DNA from: Zygnema cylindricum
Lineage: Eukaryota; Streptophyta; Zygnematophyceae; Zygnematales; Zygnemataceae
DNA length: 64,000 nt
NCBI GenBank assembly: GCA_037447655.1
Contig: JBBHKE010000513.1
Location: 53,001-117,000, forward strand
Reading direction: 5' to 3'
Below are positions 11,457-21,251 of the stretch, in pieces (positions within the stretch are counted from its first letter, which is position 1; each line of letters starts with the position of its first letter). Position numbers and translations under genes: made by a program. A model generated the notes under the pieces. It did not search any database and was not told the DNA's origin. It saw nothing but the letters and a program-made list of their open reading frames with translations.

Positions 11457-11742
11457 GGTTATGGGCCTGTCATCAAGAATTCCTATCTTTTCCGGGGATA
11501 AATATGTTTATTGGGCGGATATGGTGGAGACACATTTTGAAAATGTCAATCTTTTGGATGTATTGGATGGTTCGCTGAATGAATCTGATCCGTCATGGTC
11601 TAAGAAAAATACGCAGGCTCGTTCTATTTTGAAATTTTGTATATCTGAGGACTTAGCTATGTCTCGGATAAAAATGAAAAAAGCAATTGATATCTGGAAA
11701 TCAATTAAAAGTGATTATGAAAAGGCTAATGTTCAGGAATAA
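11398..11742 (+). CDS. E3 Gag N-terminal region, truncated by a nonsense codon
   Basis: This is a copia Gag N-terminus: a low-complexity leader (MSTSTTTAAPPPAP), then IPIFSGDKYVYWADMVE, typical of the copia Gag family that assembles virus-like particles. The ATG lies inside the 5' LTR and the frame crosses the LTR end and the primer site; codons QVMGL are the primer site in translation. The frame ends at TAA (11740) after NVQE. The sequence after it (LLLAGKIWDYKYTGG) is in the same frame, so one C-to-T change of a Gln codon explains the stop. Confidence 0.85.
   Translation: MSTSTTTAAPPPAPVVVEQQVMGLSSRIPIFSGDKYVYWADMVETHFENVNLLDVLDGSLNESDPSWSKKNTQARSILKFCISEDLAMSRIKMKKAIDIWKSIKSDYEKANVQE
11457..11467 (+). 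other. E3 primer-binding site
   Basis: GGTTATGGGCC directly follows the LTR end ACAACA. It is an 11-nt match to the complement of the initiator tRNA-Met anticodon arm, the same half-tRNA type as E1 and E5. It lies inside the gag reading frame. Confidence 0.7.
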
Positions 11743-13779
11743 CTTTTATTGGCTGGAAAAATTTGGGACTATAAGTACACAGGCGGTACAATGGCTGAAT
11801 ATTCTAACAAATTTCGTATTCTTGTAGATGCACATGATTGTGCCGGTGGGGTATTTCCTCAATTTCAACAGGCAGCATTGCTCATGCGGGGTCTCCCTCG
11901 TAGTATGAAAGGAGCATCTGACATGCTCAAACAGAAAGATAAAGCTAGCTGGACTTTACAGTTAGCGATCAATATTTTATTAGAGGAGGAAGCTACATCT
12001 AACATCCTCAATGTTGAGCAAGTAGAGGCTTTTAATTCAGAATTTGGAAAGAAAGGTCAATTTAATCAGCAAAGTAATCAGTTTACCCAATTCAGACAGT
12101 TTAATCTGGGGGGAAATAGAAAATCAAACAATGCATGTTTTTATTGTAGTGAGAGAGGTCATGGATACAAATTCTGTCCTAAACTTAGACAAGCTAACGA
12201 TTCAGGTTTATACAGGCCGGGATGGCTACAAAGTCAGTTTTACAAAAGCTTCACGAGGCCTACACCTCGTGGAAATGCACTGTTTTCAGCTTCTTCATCA
12301 CTCCAAGACGAAACTCTGACATTTTCTGAGGAGGACGACACGGATCTATTCGCTATGGCGGCAGCAATGGAAGGCGCAAAGGACCCTGGATGGATTATGG
12401 ATACAGGAGCGTCAGCGCATATGTGTTGGAACAAGGACATCTTCAAAAATCTGAAAGCCACGCCGGAGAAAAATATTTATTATGCTTGTGGAATGAGTGT
12501 CCAAACTCGTGCAATGGGTGATGTGTCCTTGCTAGTTGATGTGGATGGAAAAGCAATTGAAAGGACTCTTCACAATGTCTTATTTGTGCCTGACTTTAAG
12601 AAAAATCTGTTTTCTACGTCGTTGGTTGAGAGTAAAGGCTTTGAAGTAAGTTTGAAAAACGGTCGGCAGGTTGTTAGCAAAAACGGCAAGGTTGCAGTTA
12701 CAGGTACTAGAGATAGTAGCAAGATGTATCGCATGGATATGGCTAATACAAAAGAAAATGATGTTTTGTACTCCGGTGTTTTGCACTCAGATGAGTTGTG
12801 GCATAAAAGATTAGGCCATGTCAACTATGATAGTTTGAAGAAAATGGTTGTTGCTGGAAAGATAGAGGGTGTATCAATCACAGATGGGCCGGTCAAGACT
12901 TGCGATGGTTGCGCTTTAGGCAAAATCCACAAATTGCCATTTCCTAAGGAGTTTGAGCATCGGTCGACGAAACTTTTACAACAAATTCATTCGGATGTCT
13001 TTGGTCCGGCGAAGGTTCCTTCTGCCGGAGGGATGAAATATATGGTCACCTTCACAGATGATTTCTCCAGGTTTACAAAAGTTTACTTCATGAAGGAGAA
13101 GAGTGAAGTGTTTGGTCACTTCAAACACTATAAAGCATGGGCTGAAAAACTTCATAATACATCTATTTTACAGCTCAGATCGGACAATGGTGGTGAATAT
13201 ACATCAAAAGAGGTTGAAACCTTTTTACTCGAGGAAGGCATTAGTCATCTATTGACTGTTCCATATTCACCGGAACAAAATGGGGTGTCGGAAAGACTGA
13301 ATAGAACTCTCACAGAAAGCTCTAGATCTATGCTCGCAGATAAAAATGTGGATCCGAAATTCTGGGCTGAGGCTCTAAATTGTGCAGTTTATATTAAAAA
13401 TAGGATAGGATCAAGATCGGTAGACACAACTCCTTACGAAATCTGGACAAGTAGCAAACCAGATGTTAGCCATTTCAAGGTCTTTGGTAGTCAATGCTAT
13501 ATATTGGATACGTCTACAGAAAGATGGAAAATGGAACCGAAGGGATTACCGGGTATTCTGTTAGGATATGATGATCACTCGAAAGGTTATAGAGTCTTTG
13601 TGTTTGAAAGACAGAAAATAGTTGTAGCTAGAAACATCATTGTTAAGGATGAACTAGACTCCATAGATTTATTTCACATGACAAAGCAGCAAAAGCAACA
13701 AAAAGTACAGGAGTATGTCATCTTAGATTGCATGCAGGAAATTGTCCCGCAGATTCCACAAACTTACGATAAGTTCTGA
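11743..13779 (+). CDS. E3 Gag C-part, protease and integrase
   Basis: In order, this frame shows a Gag C-terminal region with a CCHC zinc knuckle (CFYCSERGHGYKFC) and an aspartic protease motif (WIMDTGASAHMC). Next come the integrase zinc-binding domain (HKRLGHVNYD, CDGCALGKIH) and catalytic core (SDVFGP, TFTDDFSRF, RSDNGGEYTS, EQNGVSERLNRTL), then the copia integrase C-terminal region (FKVFGSQCYILD). It is in the same frame as the upstream Gag piece. After about residue 665 the frame meets the RT deletion junction (near 13770) and stops at 13779. All integrase catalytic acidic residues seem present. Confidence 0.9.
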   Translation, partial: LLLAGKIWDYKYTGGTMAEYSNKFRILVDAHDCAGGVFPQFQQAALLMRGLPRSMKGASDMLKQKDKASWTLQLAINILLEEEATSNILNVEQVEAFNSEFGKKGQFNQQSNQFTQFRQFNLGGNRKSNNACFYCSERGHGYKFCPKLRQANDSGLYRPGWLQSQFYKSFTRPTPRGNALFSASSSLQDETLTFSEEDDTDLFAMAAAMEGAKDPGWIMDTGASAHMCWNKDIFKNLKATPEKNIYYACGMSVQTRAMGDVSLLVDVDGKAIERTLHNVLFVPDFKKNLFSTSLVESKGFEVSLKNGRQVVSKNGKVAVTGTRDSSKMYRMDMANTKENDVLYSGVLHSDELWHKRLGHVNYDSLKKMVVAGKIEGVSITDGPVKTCDGCALGKIHKLPFPKEFEHRSTKLLQQIHSDVFGPAKVPSAGGMKYMVTFTDDFSRFTKVYFMKEKSEVFGHFKHYKAWAEKLHNTSILQLRSDNGGEYTSKEVETFLLEEGISHLLTVPYSPEQNGVSERLNRTLTESSRSMLADKNVDPKFWAEALNCAVYIKNRIGSRSVDTTPYEIWTSSKPDVSHFKVFGSQCYILDTSTERWKMEPKGLPGILLGYDDHSKGYRVFVFERQKIVVARNIIVKDELDSIDLFHMTKQQKQQKVQEYVILDCMQEIVPQIPQTYDKF

Positions 13780-14818
13780 TCACTCTGTCTACGTTCTAAA
13801 GGGTGAAAATGGGATAGTGTATATAGCGGTATATGTAGATGATTTGCTATTAATTAGCAAATCAATGGCTGAAATTAACAAAATCAAAACTGCTCTAAAC
13901 TCACGGTTCGAGATGAAAGACCTTGGTGAAGCAAAATATATTTTGGGTATCCAGGTAGAGAGGGACAGAAATAAGAAAATAATAAAATTGACTCAAAAAG
14001 AAGCTATTGGAAACATGCTAGATGAGTACGGAATGCGGGGGGCAAAAGGATGTTTAACTCCAATGGAGTTTCGGCAGAAGTTAGAGGGAGAAGAGACAGA
14101 ACCAGGTGTCATTGTTAGCGAGTATTTAGAATCAGAGGAGAATGATCCTATGGCAATAATACCTTATAGACAGATAGTGGGAAGCTTAATATACTTCATG
14201 AACTGTACCCGTCCTGACATTGCTGCATCAGTCGGGGTACTGAGTAGGAGTCTAGAAAATCCGAGAAAATCTGATCTGAATGCAGCAAAGAGAGTCTTAA
14301 GATATTTGGCAGGAACTAAAGATCTCAAACTCACTCTAGGCGGAGGAGAAGTCAAGCTGCAAACATGTAGTGATGCAAGCTATGGCGACATGCCAAGCCG
14401 GAAATCTACCACGGGATTTGTTCTACAAGTTGGGAACGGTACTTGCTGCTGGAGCAGCAAACTTCAAAAGGTGACAGCACAGTCAACAATGGAGTCGGAA
14501 TATATGGCAGCAAGCTCGGCCCTCAAAGAACTCTTATGGGTAAAATCCATGTTACAAGAACTAGGATACATGCAAGTTGGTCCGCAGCTGATCTGGTGTG
14601 ATAACCAAGCTGCCATTGCCATTGCTTCTAACCCGAGTCATCACTTCAAAAGAAAGCACATGGATGTACGATTACACTTTGTAAGAGAAAAAGTGTTCTC
14701 TAGAGTGATTAAATTATGTTACTTACCAGATGCAAAAATGATTGCTGATATACTCACTAAAGCTCTTCCTGCTCCTAAGCTGAAGTATTGTAGGGAAGCA
14801 GTGGGATTAAGTGAATAG
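13770..14818 (+). CDS. E3 reverse transcriptase (second half) and RNase H
   Basis: The sequence starts abruptly at SSDHSVYVL, inside RT. It has the catalytic YVDDLLLISK, the connection region (IPYRQIVGSLIYFMNCTRP) and copia RNase H (CSDASYGDMP, QSTMESEYMA, DNQAAIAIA, KHMDVRLHFVREKV). It ends at TAG 14816. Compared with E2 about 0.7 kb is missing between the integrase C-terminus and this point, including the RT fingers. The junction also shifts frame relative to the integrase part. A start upstream at 13742 would read out-of-frame sequence and is not used here. Confidence 0.85.
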
Positions 14819-14892
14819 CTAATTGCTATACTGCTATGCTGCAATACTGCGCTAGTTTATCACCGCAGCTGCGCTGGTATACTGATTCTAAA

Positions 14893-14904
14893 GCTTTAGG
14901 GGAG
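14893..14904 (+). other. E3 polypurine tract
   Basis: GCTTTAGGGGAG ends directly at the 3' LTR start TGTTGT. Its position and purine run fit the plus-strand primer of reverse transcription. Confidence 0.65.
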
Positions 14905-15721
14905 TGTTGTCTTTTTGGAAAGCTTTCAGTCTCAGAGCAGCGCAGCAGCGCAGCTGCTATACGGAAGAGCAGCGTAGCTGCTATACAGCAGAGCTGCGCA
15001 GCAGCGCAGCAGCAGAGCAGCGCAGCAGCGAAGTTGCGACACAGACAGGACAAACGCAGCTGCGGTTACTTTCGATAAGATCCGTACGGGCAACGCAGCT
15101 GCTACTATCTTGGATATGATTCGGTGCAGGACACCGCAGCCGCGGGTGATGTAAATGTGATCCGGTACGGGACAACGCAGCTGCGATTGATATGAATCTA
15201 GTCAACGGACGAGATTCATAAGAGTATCACAAGTGACTTAGCCGACAAGTATTTGTACAAACACTTAATCTAGATTATGAGTAATATTAACTGTACAATG
15301 ATAGATTGGGTTGGCACGATCAAGGACACGTAGATCTCAGTAGGTGGGTTGATTTTGGACGTACCTCTCAGGTACACTGTTATCGACGGTAGAACACCGA
15401 AAGTATAAGACTTAGGACTTACAGCATTTTTATGTATCCAGACTTCCAAGTAGTAAAACTGCAAACAGTTTTTGGGAAACTTCTGAGTATTATATCTTGA
15501 GTGTTGTTGGGTCATTTTTTGCTGAAACTTTGGGAGTTGTCAGTGTTTATGCTACTCTATATTCTGATAGAGTTTTGTGAGATTTGGATGCTTGTATAAG
15601 AATTGGTGAGCACTTAAGAACAACTGTTTGGTAGGATTCTTGATAGCTTCTGAGAGTGTATCATGTCTACTTCTACTACTACTGCTGCTCCTCCACCTGC
15701 ACCGGTGGTTGTACAACAACA
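14905..15721 (+). repeat. E3 3' LTR (817 bp)
   Basis: It is colinear with 10641-11456 apart from about a dozen substitutions and one small indel. It includes the duplicated start of gag (ATG at 15664), which here leads nowhere. It ends ACAACA at 15721 and is followed by the AAAAG target duplicate. Confidence 0.9.
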
Positions 15722-16102
15722 AAAAGGTGGTTGCTCAGTCTACTATGGAGGCTGAGTATATGGCCTCTAGTTCTGCTATGAAAGAGTTGATGTGGGTCAA
15801 GTCCTTGTTGCAAGAACTGGGGTATAAGAAGGAGGGAGTGCATAAAGTTTTCTTTGATAATCAAGCTGCCATTGAGATTGCAACCAATCCAAAACATCAT
15901 TTCAAAGCCAAACATATGGACATAAGATAGAGCTTCGTGAGGGAAAAAGTTGAGAATAAAATTGTAAATCATATGTATTGGTCTGATGAAGAAATGGTGC
16001 CTGACATGATGACCAAACCTGTGCCCTCTCCCAAGTTAAAATAATGTAGGGAAAAATGTGGATTGAAAAAAAAGTTAAAATAAGACTAGAAAATAAGGGG
16101 AG
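15722..16102 (+). pseudogene. E2b RNase H relic, last part
   Basis: It resumes the E2b frame after E3: VVAQSTMEAEYMASSSAMKE, DNQAAIEIATNPKHHFKAK, then a stop after HMDIR, and DMMTKPVPSPK. Further stops follow. It ends with the polypurine tract AAAATAAGGGGAG before the LTR. Confidence 0.8.
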
Positions 16103-17066
16103 TGTTGAAATCACTAAATTTATTGAGTATTTTCAAGGTGTAAAGTGTTTAGTAGGAAAAAAAAGTAAAAGCACATGCAGTCTGCCTCCACCTCTTTTCT
16201 CTATCCCTCGTACTTTTTCTAGAGAGTAGTGGAGCCATGGCTGCCTCATCTCTTTAGGCAGGACAAAAGAATGACTTAAGTCCCTCTCAACAAAAGGTTG
16301 AGTCAAGACTCGGACCTCCAACCGGCCGATCGCGGCTTAGCCGTCAACTCTAACCAGTCTGTCGTAGAAGTCTGTTAAGATAAATAGGGTTTGATAACTA
16401 TTTAAACTGTGATATGGTCTTAAACCAATTAACTCAATTATGAGCGAAAGAACATAGAACTGGTTAATATTTTAGTGCGAACGTCATTTCGCACAAAACA
16501 AATGAATCAGACATTTGTTTCGACGGTTAACATTCAATGTCGGATTTAATTCTATGGCATATATCACTGTCAAGATCCCGGAATGTTCCCTTTGGCGTTT
16601 GTGGACGTGGCATGACCTAGCGCCACGTGGAGGGATAACATTTGGTCATAGGAATTCCGGGGAGCGTACCGACGAGTGAAAGGTTGACACGCGTCCACTC
16701 AGCGGCCTTGTCGTACACATGCTCTACAGAAAGGACATCGGTCGTTGTACCTTTCTGTACTTTGCAGTTATGTGATTCGGTTGTACTTTTTCACATAGGG
16801 GTTGTGAGACAGAAGTAGGATAGCATATTATTAGACAGTCACCTCTCCCTTTGAGAGTTTTGTATAAATTGGCATCTTTGCCACCTCATAATTAATCGGC
16901 TGGTTGGCCGTTTTTAGTGATTCTTTTTGCTATGGACCCAGGGGAGTGCAGTTAGATTGTCAATTCGTCAGCTTGGGCAGCAGTGGTTGTGGCTGAAAGT
17001 GGGTTAGCTAAAAACTACCTAGAGGTATCTTAAATTCAGTAGTCCAATGGAGGACAGAGAATTGCA
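16103..17066 (+). repeat. E2b 3' LTR (B-type, 964 bp)
   Basis: It starts TGTTGAAATCACT after a polypurine tract and ends GAGAATTGCA, the same end as the E5 and E6 LTRs. It contains the shared blocks of B-type LTRs (GGAGCCATGGCTG, TTCTTTTTGCTATGGACYC). The base after it (TCCAC) would be the target duplication, but no left partner is left to compare. Confidence 0.8.
16290..16372 (-). repeat. tRNA-like module, antisense inside E2b 3' LTR
   Basis: The minus strand reads GACTGGTTAGAG, then a stem-like stretch and GGTCCGAGTCTTGAC, close to tRNA D-arm and B-box sequence. It lies about 230 bp from the LTR start and is antisense to it. Confidence 0.45.
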
Positions 17067-19179
17067 TCCACATCGGCAATGTGTTTTAAGCAAAGTAGAA
17101 CTGTTTACACGGATAGGAAAACATATTCCCACGTGTGAAAAGTTTTCAAAAGTTTTTGACGATTGAAGAAAGTAAAGCCACGGCTGCAAGGCTGAACTTC
17201 TACGATGTCACGCACAAACATGCGACATGCCAAATCGTTTCAAAAGTTACGTTGTGTCTTGCGATGCTTCAAAATGTTTCGAAAAATACGGTGCGACAAG
17301 ACAAATTGTACACGTTAACAGCCGTCACAGGCATTGTCGACGCATACTATGGTCACACCCTTAAGTAACAATTTCGAGTAAACACATAGAGACACCTGAA
17401 ATCTGGGTTCGCCGGATCCGCGCTAAAAAACAAAGTAAGTTCGCTAAGTTACAAGTACATGGGGCCGTACCCTAAGAGCCTTACTGCTAGAGTTACAAGC
17501 GTACGAATAAGAATCGCAAAATGGTAGAGTAAAATTTGTGTCATTGTTTAACTTAGGATGTACGGCAAAAACAATGTCGTTATAACATATTAGGACACCT
17601 AAACATGGTGTACGAAGAATCTTCGCTAGAAAACAAAGTTTATCTGCTAAGTCAAATTACATGGGGCCATACCGTAAGCATCATTTTGGACCCGTCAATG
17701 ACTTTGTTGACGGGTCTTTGCAACATGCGAAGATAAACCGGGTCTCGCCGTACAGTCATTTATACGGCCATGACCATTGGCAATAGCGTTGTAGAAATTC
17801 TTGTAGCCTATCAAGCGCCTAAGTGTGATTAGAATAATGGTCCGGAGTCCAGCCGGCGGCGCACATTACCCACGAGGCGTCGAGGAGTTACGAATGATCT
17901 AACTGGTGGCGGCAAGTGGTGCGAAATTGCGGATTCTACACCAAGAATCTGTACTTTATAGACCAACAGCGTGCGTACACTGAGTCACTACAACGTCATG
18001 CGGGGCTTGTTAATTGGCTGGTGGTTGCTGTTCTCGAATACACGAACCAGAATGTGTTGTGCGCGGCAGGTAGGGCATGTGACGCGTATGGCTCTGCATC
18101 CAACACACTTAGGGTGTGTGCCCATGTGTTGAAGTAAGGGTTTTTTTCTGTCGTTTTCACATAAAATGGGACTTGCAACGGGAAAATATTACGCCGTACG
18201 AAAAATGGGCAAAAACACAAGTACATTTTAGGTCATTTTGGAACTTGAAAGGTACGAGAATTTGGTGTTATTATCATCGCGACCCACTTCTTGCTCAACT
18301 TCACACTTGCACTGGAATCAAATCGCGACCAGATTTTTATCAAAATACTACGTTATTGACGAATAGAAAACCGGGTTTGCACGTGTCAAACGTTTTCAAA
18401 ATTTTTGAACAACGAAGAGTACACTCTATTTTTTTCCCAGGTCGTCACGCCCTTGTACGTACGAGAATGACGAGCATGTACGGAAAAAAAATCGTTTCGG
18501 ACCTCGATTTTCATTCATGGGTCTTTTGCAAAATTTTACGTCGTCCTTGTCTCTCCCCCTCTTTCTCACTCGACCGCTCCTCTTTCTCTCTTATTTACAC
18601 GAGAAACAACAAAAAATATATCAAATGAAAGATTTTTTTTTTAATATTTTTGGTCTGAGTTTGATAGCATATTAAATAATAAATGATAAAAAAACGAAAT
18701 CAGGAAGCCATGGCGGAAAATCTACGTACTGATGACGTTACATGGTAGCATGACTCCGCTATGTCACAAAACCCTAAACATCTACATCGTCACAAAAACC
18801 TCGACGTCTACAACCGTCGTCGTTTTTGTAGATGTCGCCAATTTAAGAAAGTTTCGTAGTTTCGTAGTCGTCTACATTTCGTTTCGTAGACTGTCGCACA
18901 TTTTGTAGACGTCTACAACAATCATATGTTTGAAATAATGAAGGCGCAAGTAATGATTGACATAAGAACAATTTGAAAAGTACACCGTAAAATCTGGGCT
19001 AAAATCCAAAGTAACATTTCAAAGTTTCGGTTACATGGGAACACACCCTTAGCAACCTACACATCGTGTCGTATGGAACACTTTCGAATGCAACGTATGC
19101 AAAGCGTACGCGCGAATGCGCAACTCTCACGTGCACCCTGGATTCTAACACCAGAAATGACTATCGAGAAATTTACCTA
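17067..19179. other. Non-coding stretch with short repeats
   Basis: No supported gene. Contents are a dispersed repeat copy (17346-17470, partial echoes near 17600-17680 and 18980-19050) and a CGTCTACAA-rich inverted-repeat patch around 18795-18920. Frames such as 18116-18628 show no recognisable domain. Confidence 0.6.
17346..17470 (+). repeat. Dispersed repeat, copy A
   Basis: About 125 bp containing CACATAGAGACACCTGAAAT, CGCCGGATCCGCGCTAAAA and ACATGGGGCCG. The reverse complement recurs at 45218-45342 upstream of the ndhU-like gene with most positions conserved. No reading frame or clear terminal repeats; origin unknown. Confidence 0.65.
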
Positions 19180-19650
19180 TTTGATAATTAAGAACTACCA
19201 ATCAACCAACGGATTACCATTTACCAATTATCGATAACCGATCATCAATTACCAATATTCAATTTCGATTGCCATGTACCAGGTACCAATTGCTAACTAC
19301 TAATTATCGATTGCCAATACCAATTTTCGATTACTAATTACAAATTATCGATTATCAATTTTATCAATTGCCAATAACTGGTTACCAATTGCCAACTACT
19401 ATTTACTAATTACCAACAACAATTTCCAACTAACAACTACCAATTATCAGGTACCCATTACCAGTTACTAATCACCAACGACCAATTATCAATTATCAAA
19501 TACCATTTAATCAATTACCAATTACCAATTACCAACAAACAATCACCAACTTACAACTACCAATTACCAGTTACTAATGACCAACTGCCAATTACCAATT
19601 ATCAGTTACCAATTAATCAATTATCAATAACCAATTACCAATTTTAATTT
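19180..19650. repeat. Degenerate short-period tandem repeat (ACCAATT-like)
   Basis: About 470 bp made of variants of TTACCAATT / ATCAATTACC with a period near 7-8 bases and frequent small changes. It is almost free of G on the plus strand except in scattered units. Probably an old slippage-derived minisatellite. Confidence 0.7.
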
Positions 19651-19731
19651 TGAACCATGCGTTGTAATCCGATGGTTTCACCATTTCGTTCTTCAAGATA
19701 AAATCTTCGTATATTTGGTAAATGTGGGAAC

Positions 19732-20510
19732 GACTTGTAGGTAGTGTTACGTATTAGGTACATCCATATTGCGATAATCTCGATATTCGATATATATCGA
19801 TTATCGATTGATCAGACTCCTCGATATATCGTACCGGGACTAACATAAATTATCGCGATATATTCTGCGATATATACTATTTTTTAATTTTAATATTTTA
19901 TATAATATGTTATTTTATCCAAAAAGACAAATAGTCCGATACACCACGTACAACGTGATTTTCGTTCCGTTACTTCAAGGTAGACCCCACAAAATGTAAT
20001 TGACGAAAAATTACTAATTTTGTAATTTGTATAATTACTTATTTAGTACATACAGAACTTCACATACGAAAAGTTCATACAAATTTAGTCAATGTATGAT
20101 CTGATAATAAAAAAAATTGTGAACTGTTCGTGTCAGGCTTTCAGTCAAGAATACCTAGCAATCTTCATGCATATTGCATTGTGTTAATGTTTATCTATTT
20201 CCAGCGATAAATATTATCGAAAGGTTACATTTTTAGCTTTCTCCATAGATTCCCAAGGTATGGAAGGGAGCATGGGAGGTGAAGAGGATGATGACACTCA
20301 AATGCTTCCAGATATAGAAACAGTAGAGTTTGAAAATTCATTAGAAATTGCAGGTCAGTTTACGGATGCGAAAAAAGGGGCTTTGATATATCGCAATACG
20401 ACATCGGCGATATATCGCGATATTAAGCTTTTTGATACATCGAAGCAATATATCGATTATCGCGTACCTAAAATTCGGTACATATTGAATATCGGCTAGT
20501 GGTCCTCGAC
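19732..20510. repeat. CGATATATCG-rich inverted-repeat region
   Basis: Both flanks hold clusters of ATCGATTATCG and GCGATATATCG words in opposite order: AGGTAC...GCGATAATC near 19750-19780, and its reverse complement near 20455-20475. A similar cluster lies at 60140-60330. This looks like the ends of an old DNA transposon family, but no clean terminal repeat or target duplication was found. Confidence 0.4.
20260..20499 (+). other. Possible exon remnant, unrecognised
   Basis: An 79-codon frame opens with an acidic, coding-like stretch (MEGSMGGEEDDDTQMLPD, then IETVEFENSLEIAGQF) and runs into the CGATATATCG repeat. Only the first 30-35 residues look like protein. It could be a captured exon or transposase fragment; no family was recognised. 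Confidence 0.2.
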
Positions 20511-20687
20511 ACCAAACACTAAATTACCGTTATGGGTAACTCGCCCGCTAAATGAGATATAACATTTGCTGCATTCACACTAAAAATGGATGATGAATGA
20601 GATGAGGAAATGAATGTCATTTTTTTTGTTTGGACGTGAATCGCCTTGGACATCACCTCACGTCAACAAAAACGTCGCAATGTGATT

Positions 20688-21251
20688 TGCAATTATAAGA
20701 CCTCCATAGGTCCTCAGAGTAGGCAGCTCACACGAAGCCTCTAGGATAACCCTGACCCTTTTGTGGTTCAGAAAGAATAACTGCCACCCTGGCAGACAAA
20801 AACTTTGACCACCTTCACCCCTATGAAGGCAAGACTCCCCTGAGTCGAAAGGGAAAAAATCTCTGAATTACTCCCTGACCAGTAAGTTATGGAGGGTCAA
20901 AGTTGACCTTTTGTACAGAGGTTCTCTGGGAGAGAGGGTCCTATCTACCAAATTTTTCTAAGTCCTATCTCTCTCTAAAACTCTATCTAATGAAGTACGA
21001 CACCAATCATAATACTATGTCGTATAGAAAGGTACAGGTGCCAGTGTACTTTCTGTACGGCCATTGTACGACATGTCCAACAAGTCGACACATGTCATTT
21101 TTGGCCTCGTTCTTGTAATCCCTTGAGATGACGTAGTCCAATGTGATTGTGCCACGTGTCAATCAATGTGGCGTTGACCGCAAACTGCCAAAAATCCTAT
21201 TCCGCGATCTCAACATTCTTGGCGGCAGTCCGATTAAATCCGGGTTTCAAT
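20688..21251 (-). repeat. E6 3' LTR remnant
   Basis: It matches the right half of the E2 LTR (TTTAATCGG, GACATGTGTCGAC, CTCTGAGGACCTATGGAGGTC) and ends ATAATTGCA. The first part of the LTR, the polypurine tract and the end of pol are missing: it joins RT sequence directly at about 21252. Confidence 0.75.

Larger units (their letters stand above)
10641..15721 (+). mobile_element. E3, nearly complete young copia retrotransposon
   Basis: This 5081-bp element has 5' LTR 10641-11456, 3' LTR 14905-15721, termini TGTTGT...ACAACA, a primer site, gag-pol and a polypurine tract. The target duplication AAAAG is at 10636-10640 and 15722-15726. It interrupts the RNase H region of E2b. By eye the LTRs differ at about a dozen positions, so insertion is fairly recent. 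Two defects stand out: a nonsense codon in gag and a deletion of roughly 0.7 kb in the first half of RT. It therefore cannot encode a full enzyme set. Confidence 0.92.

Noticed and set aside
18116-18628. 170-codon frame with a TPYEKW-like patch
   Set aside because: TPYEKW recalls copia integrase, but the surrounding sequence does not align and no other copia domain is nearby.
19180-19650. CRISPR-like array
   Set aside because: Units are short, degenerate and without spacers; the window is eukaryotic.
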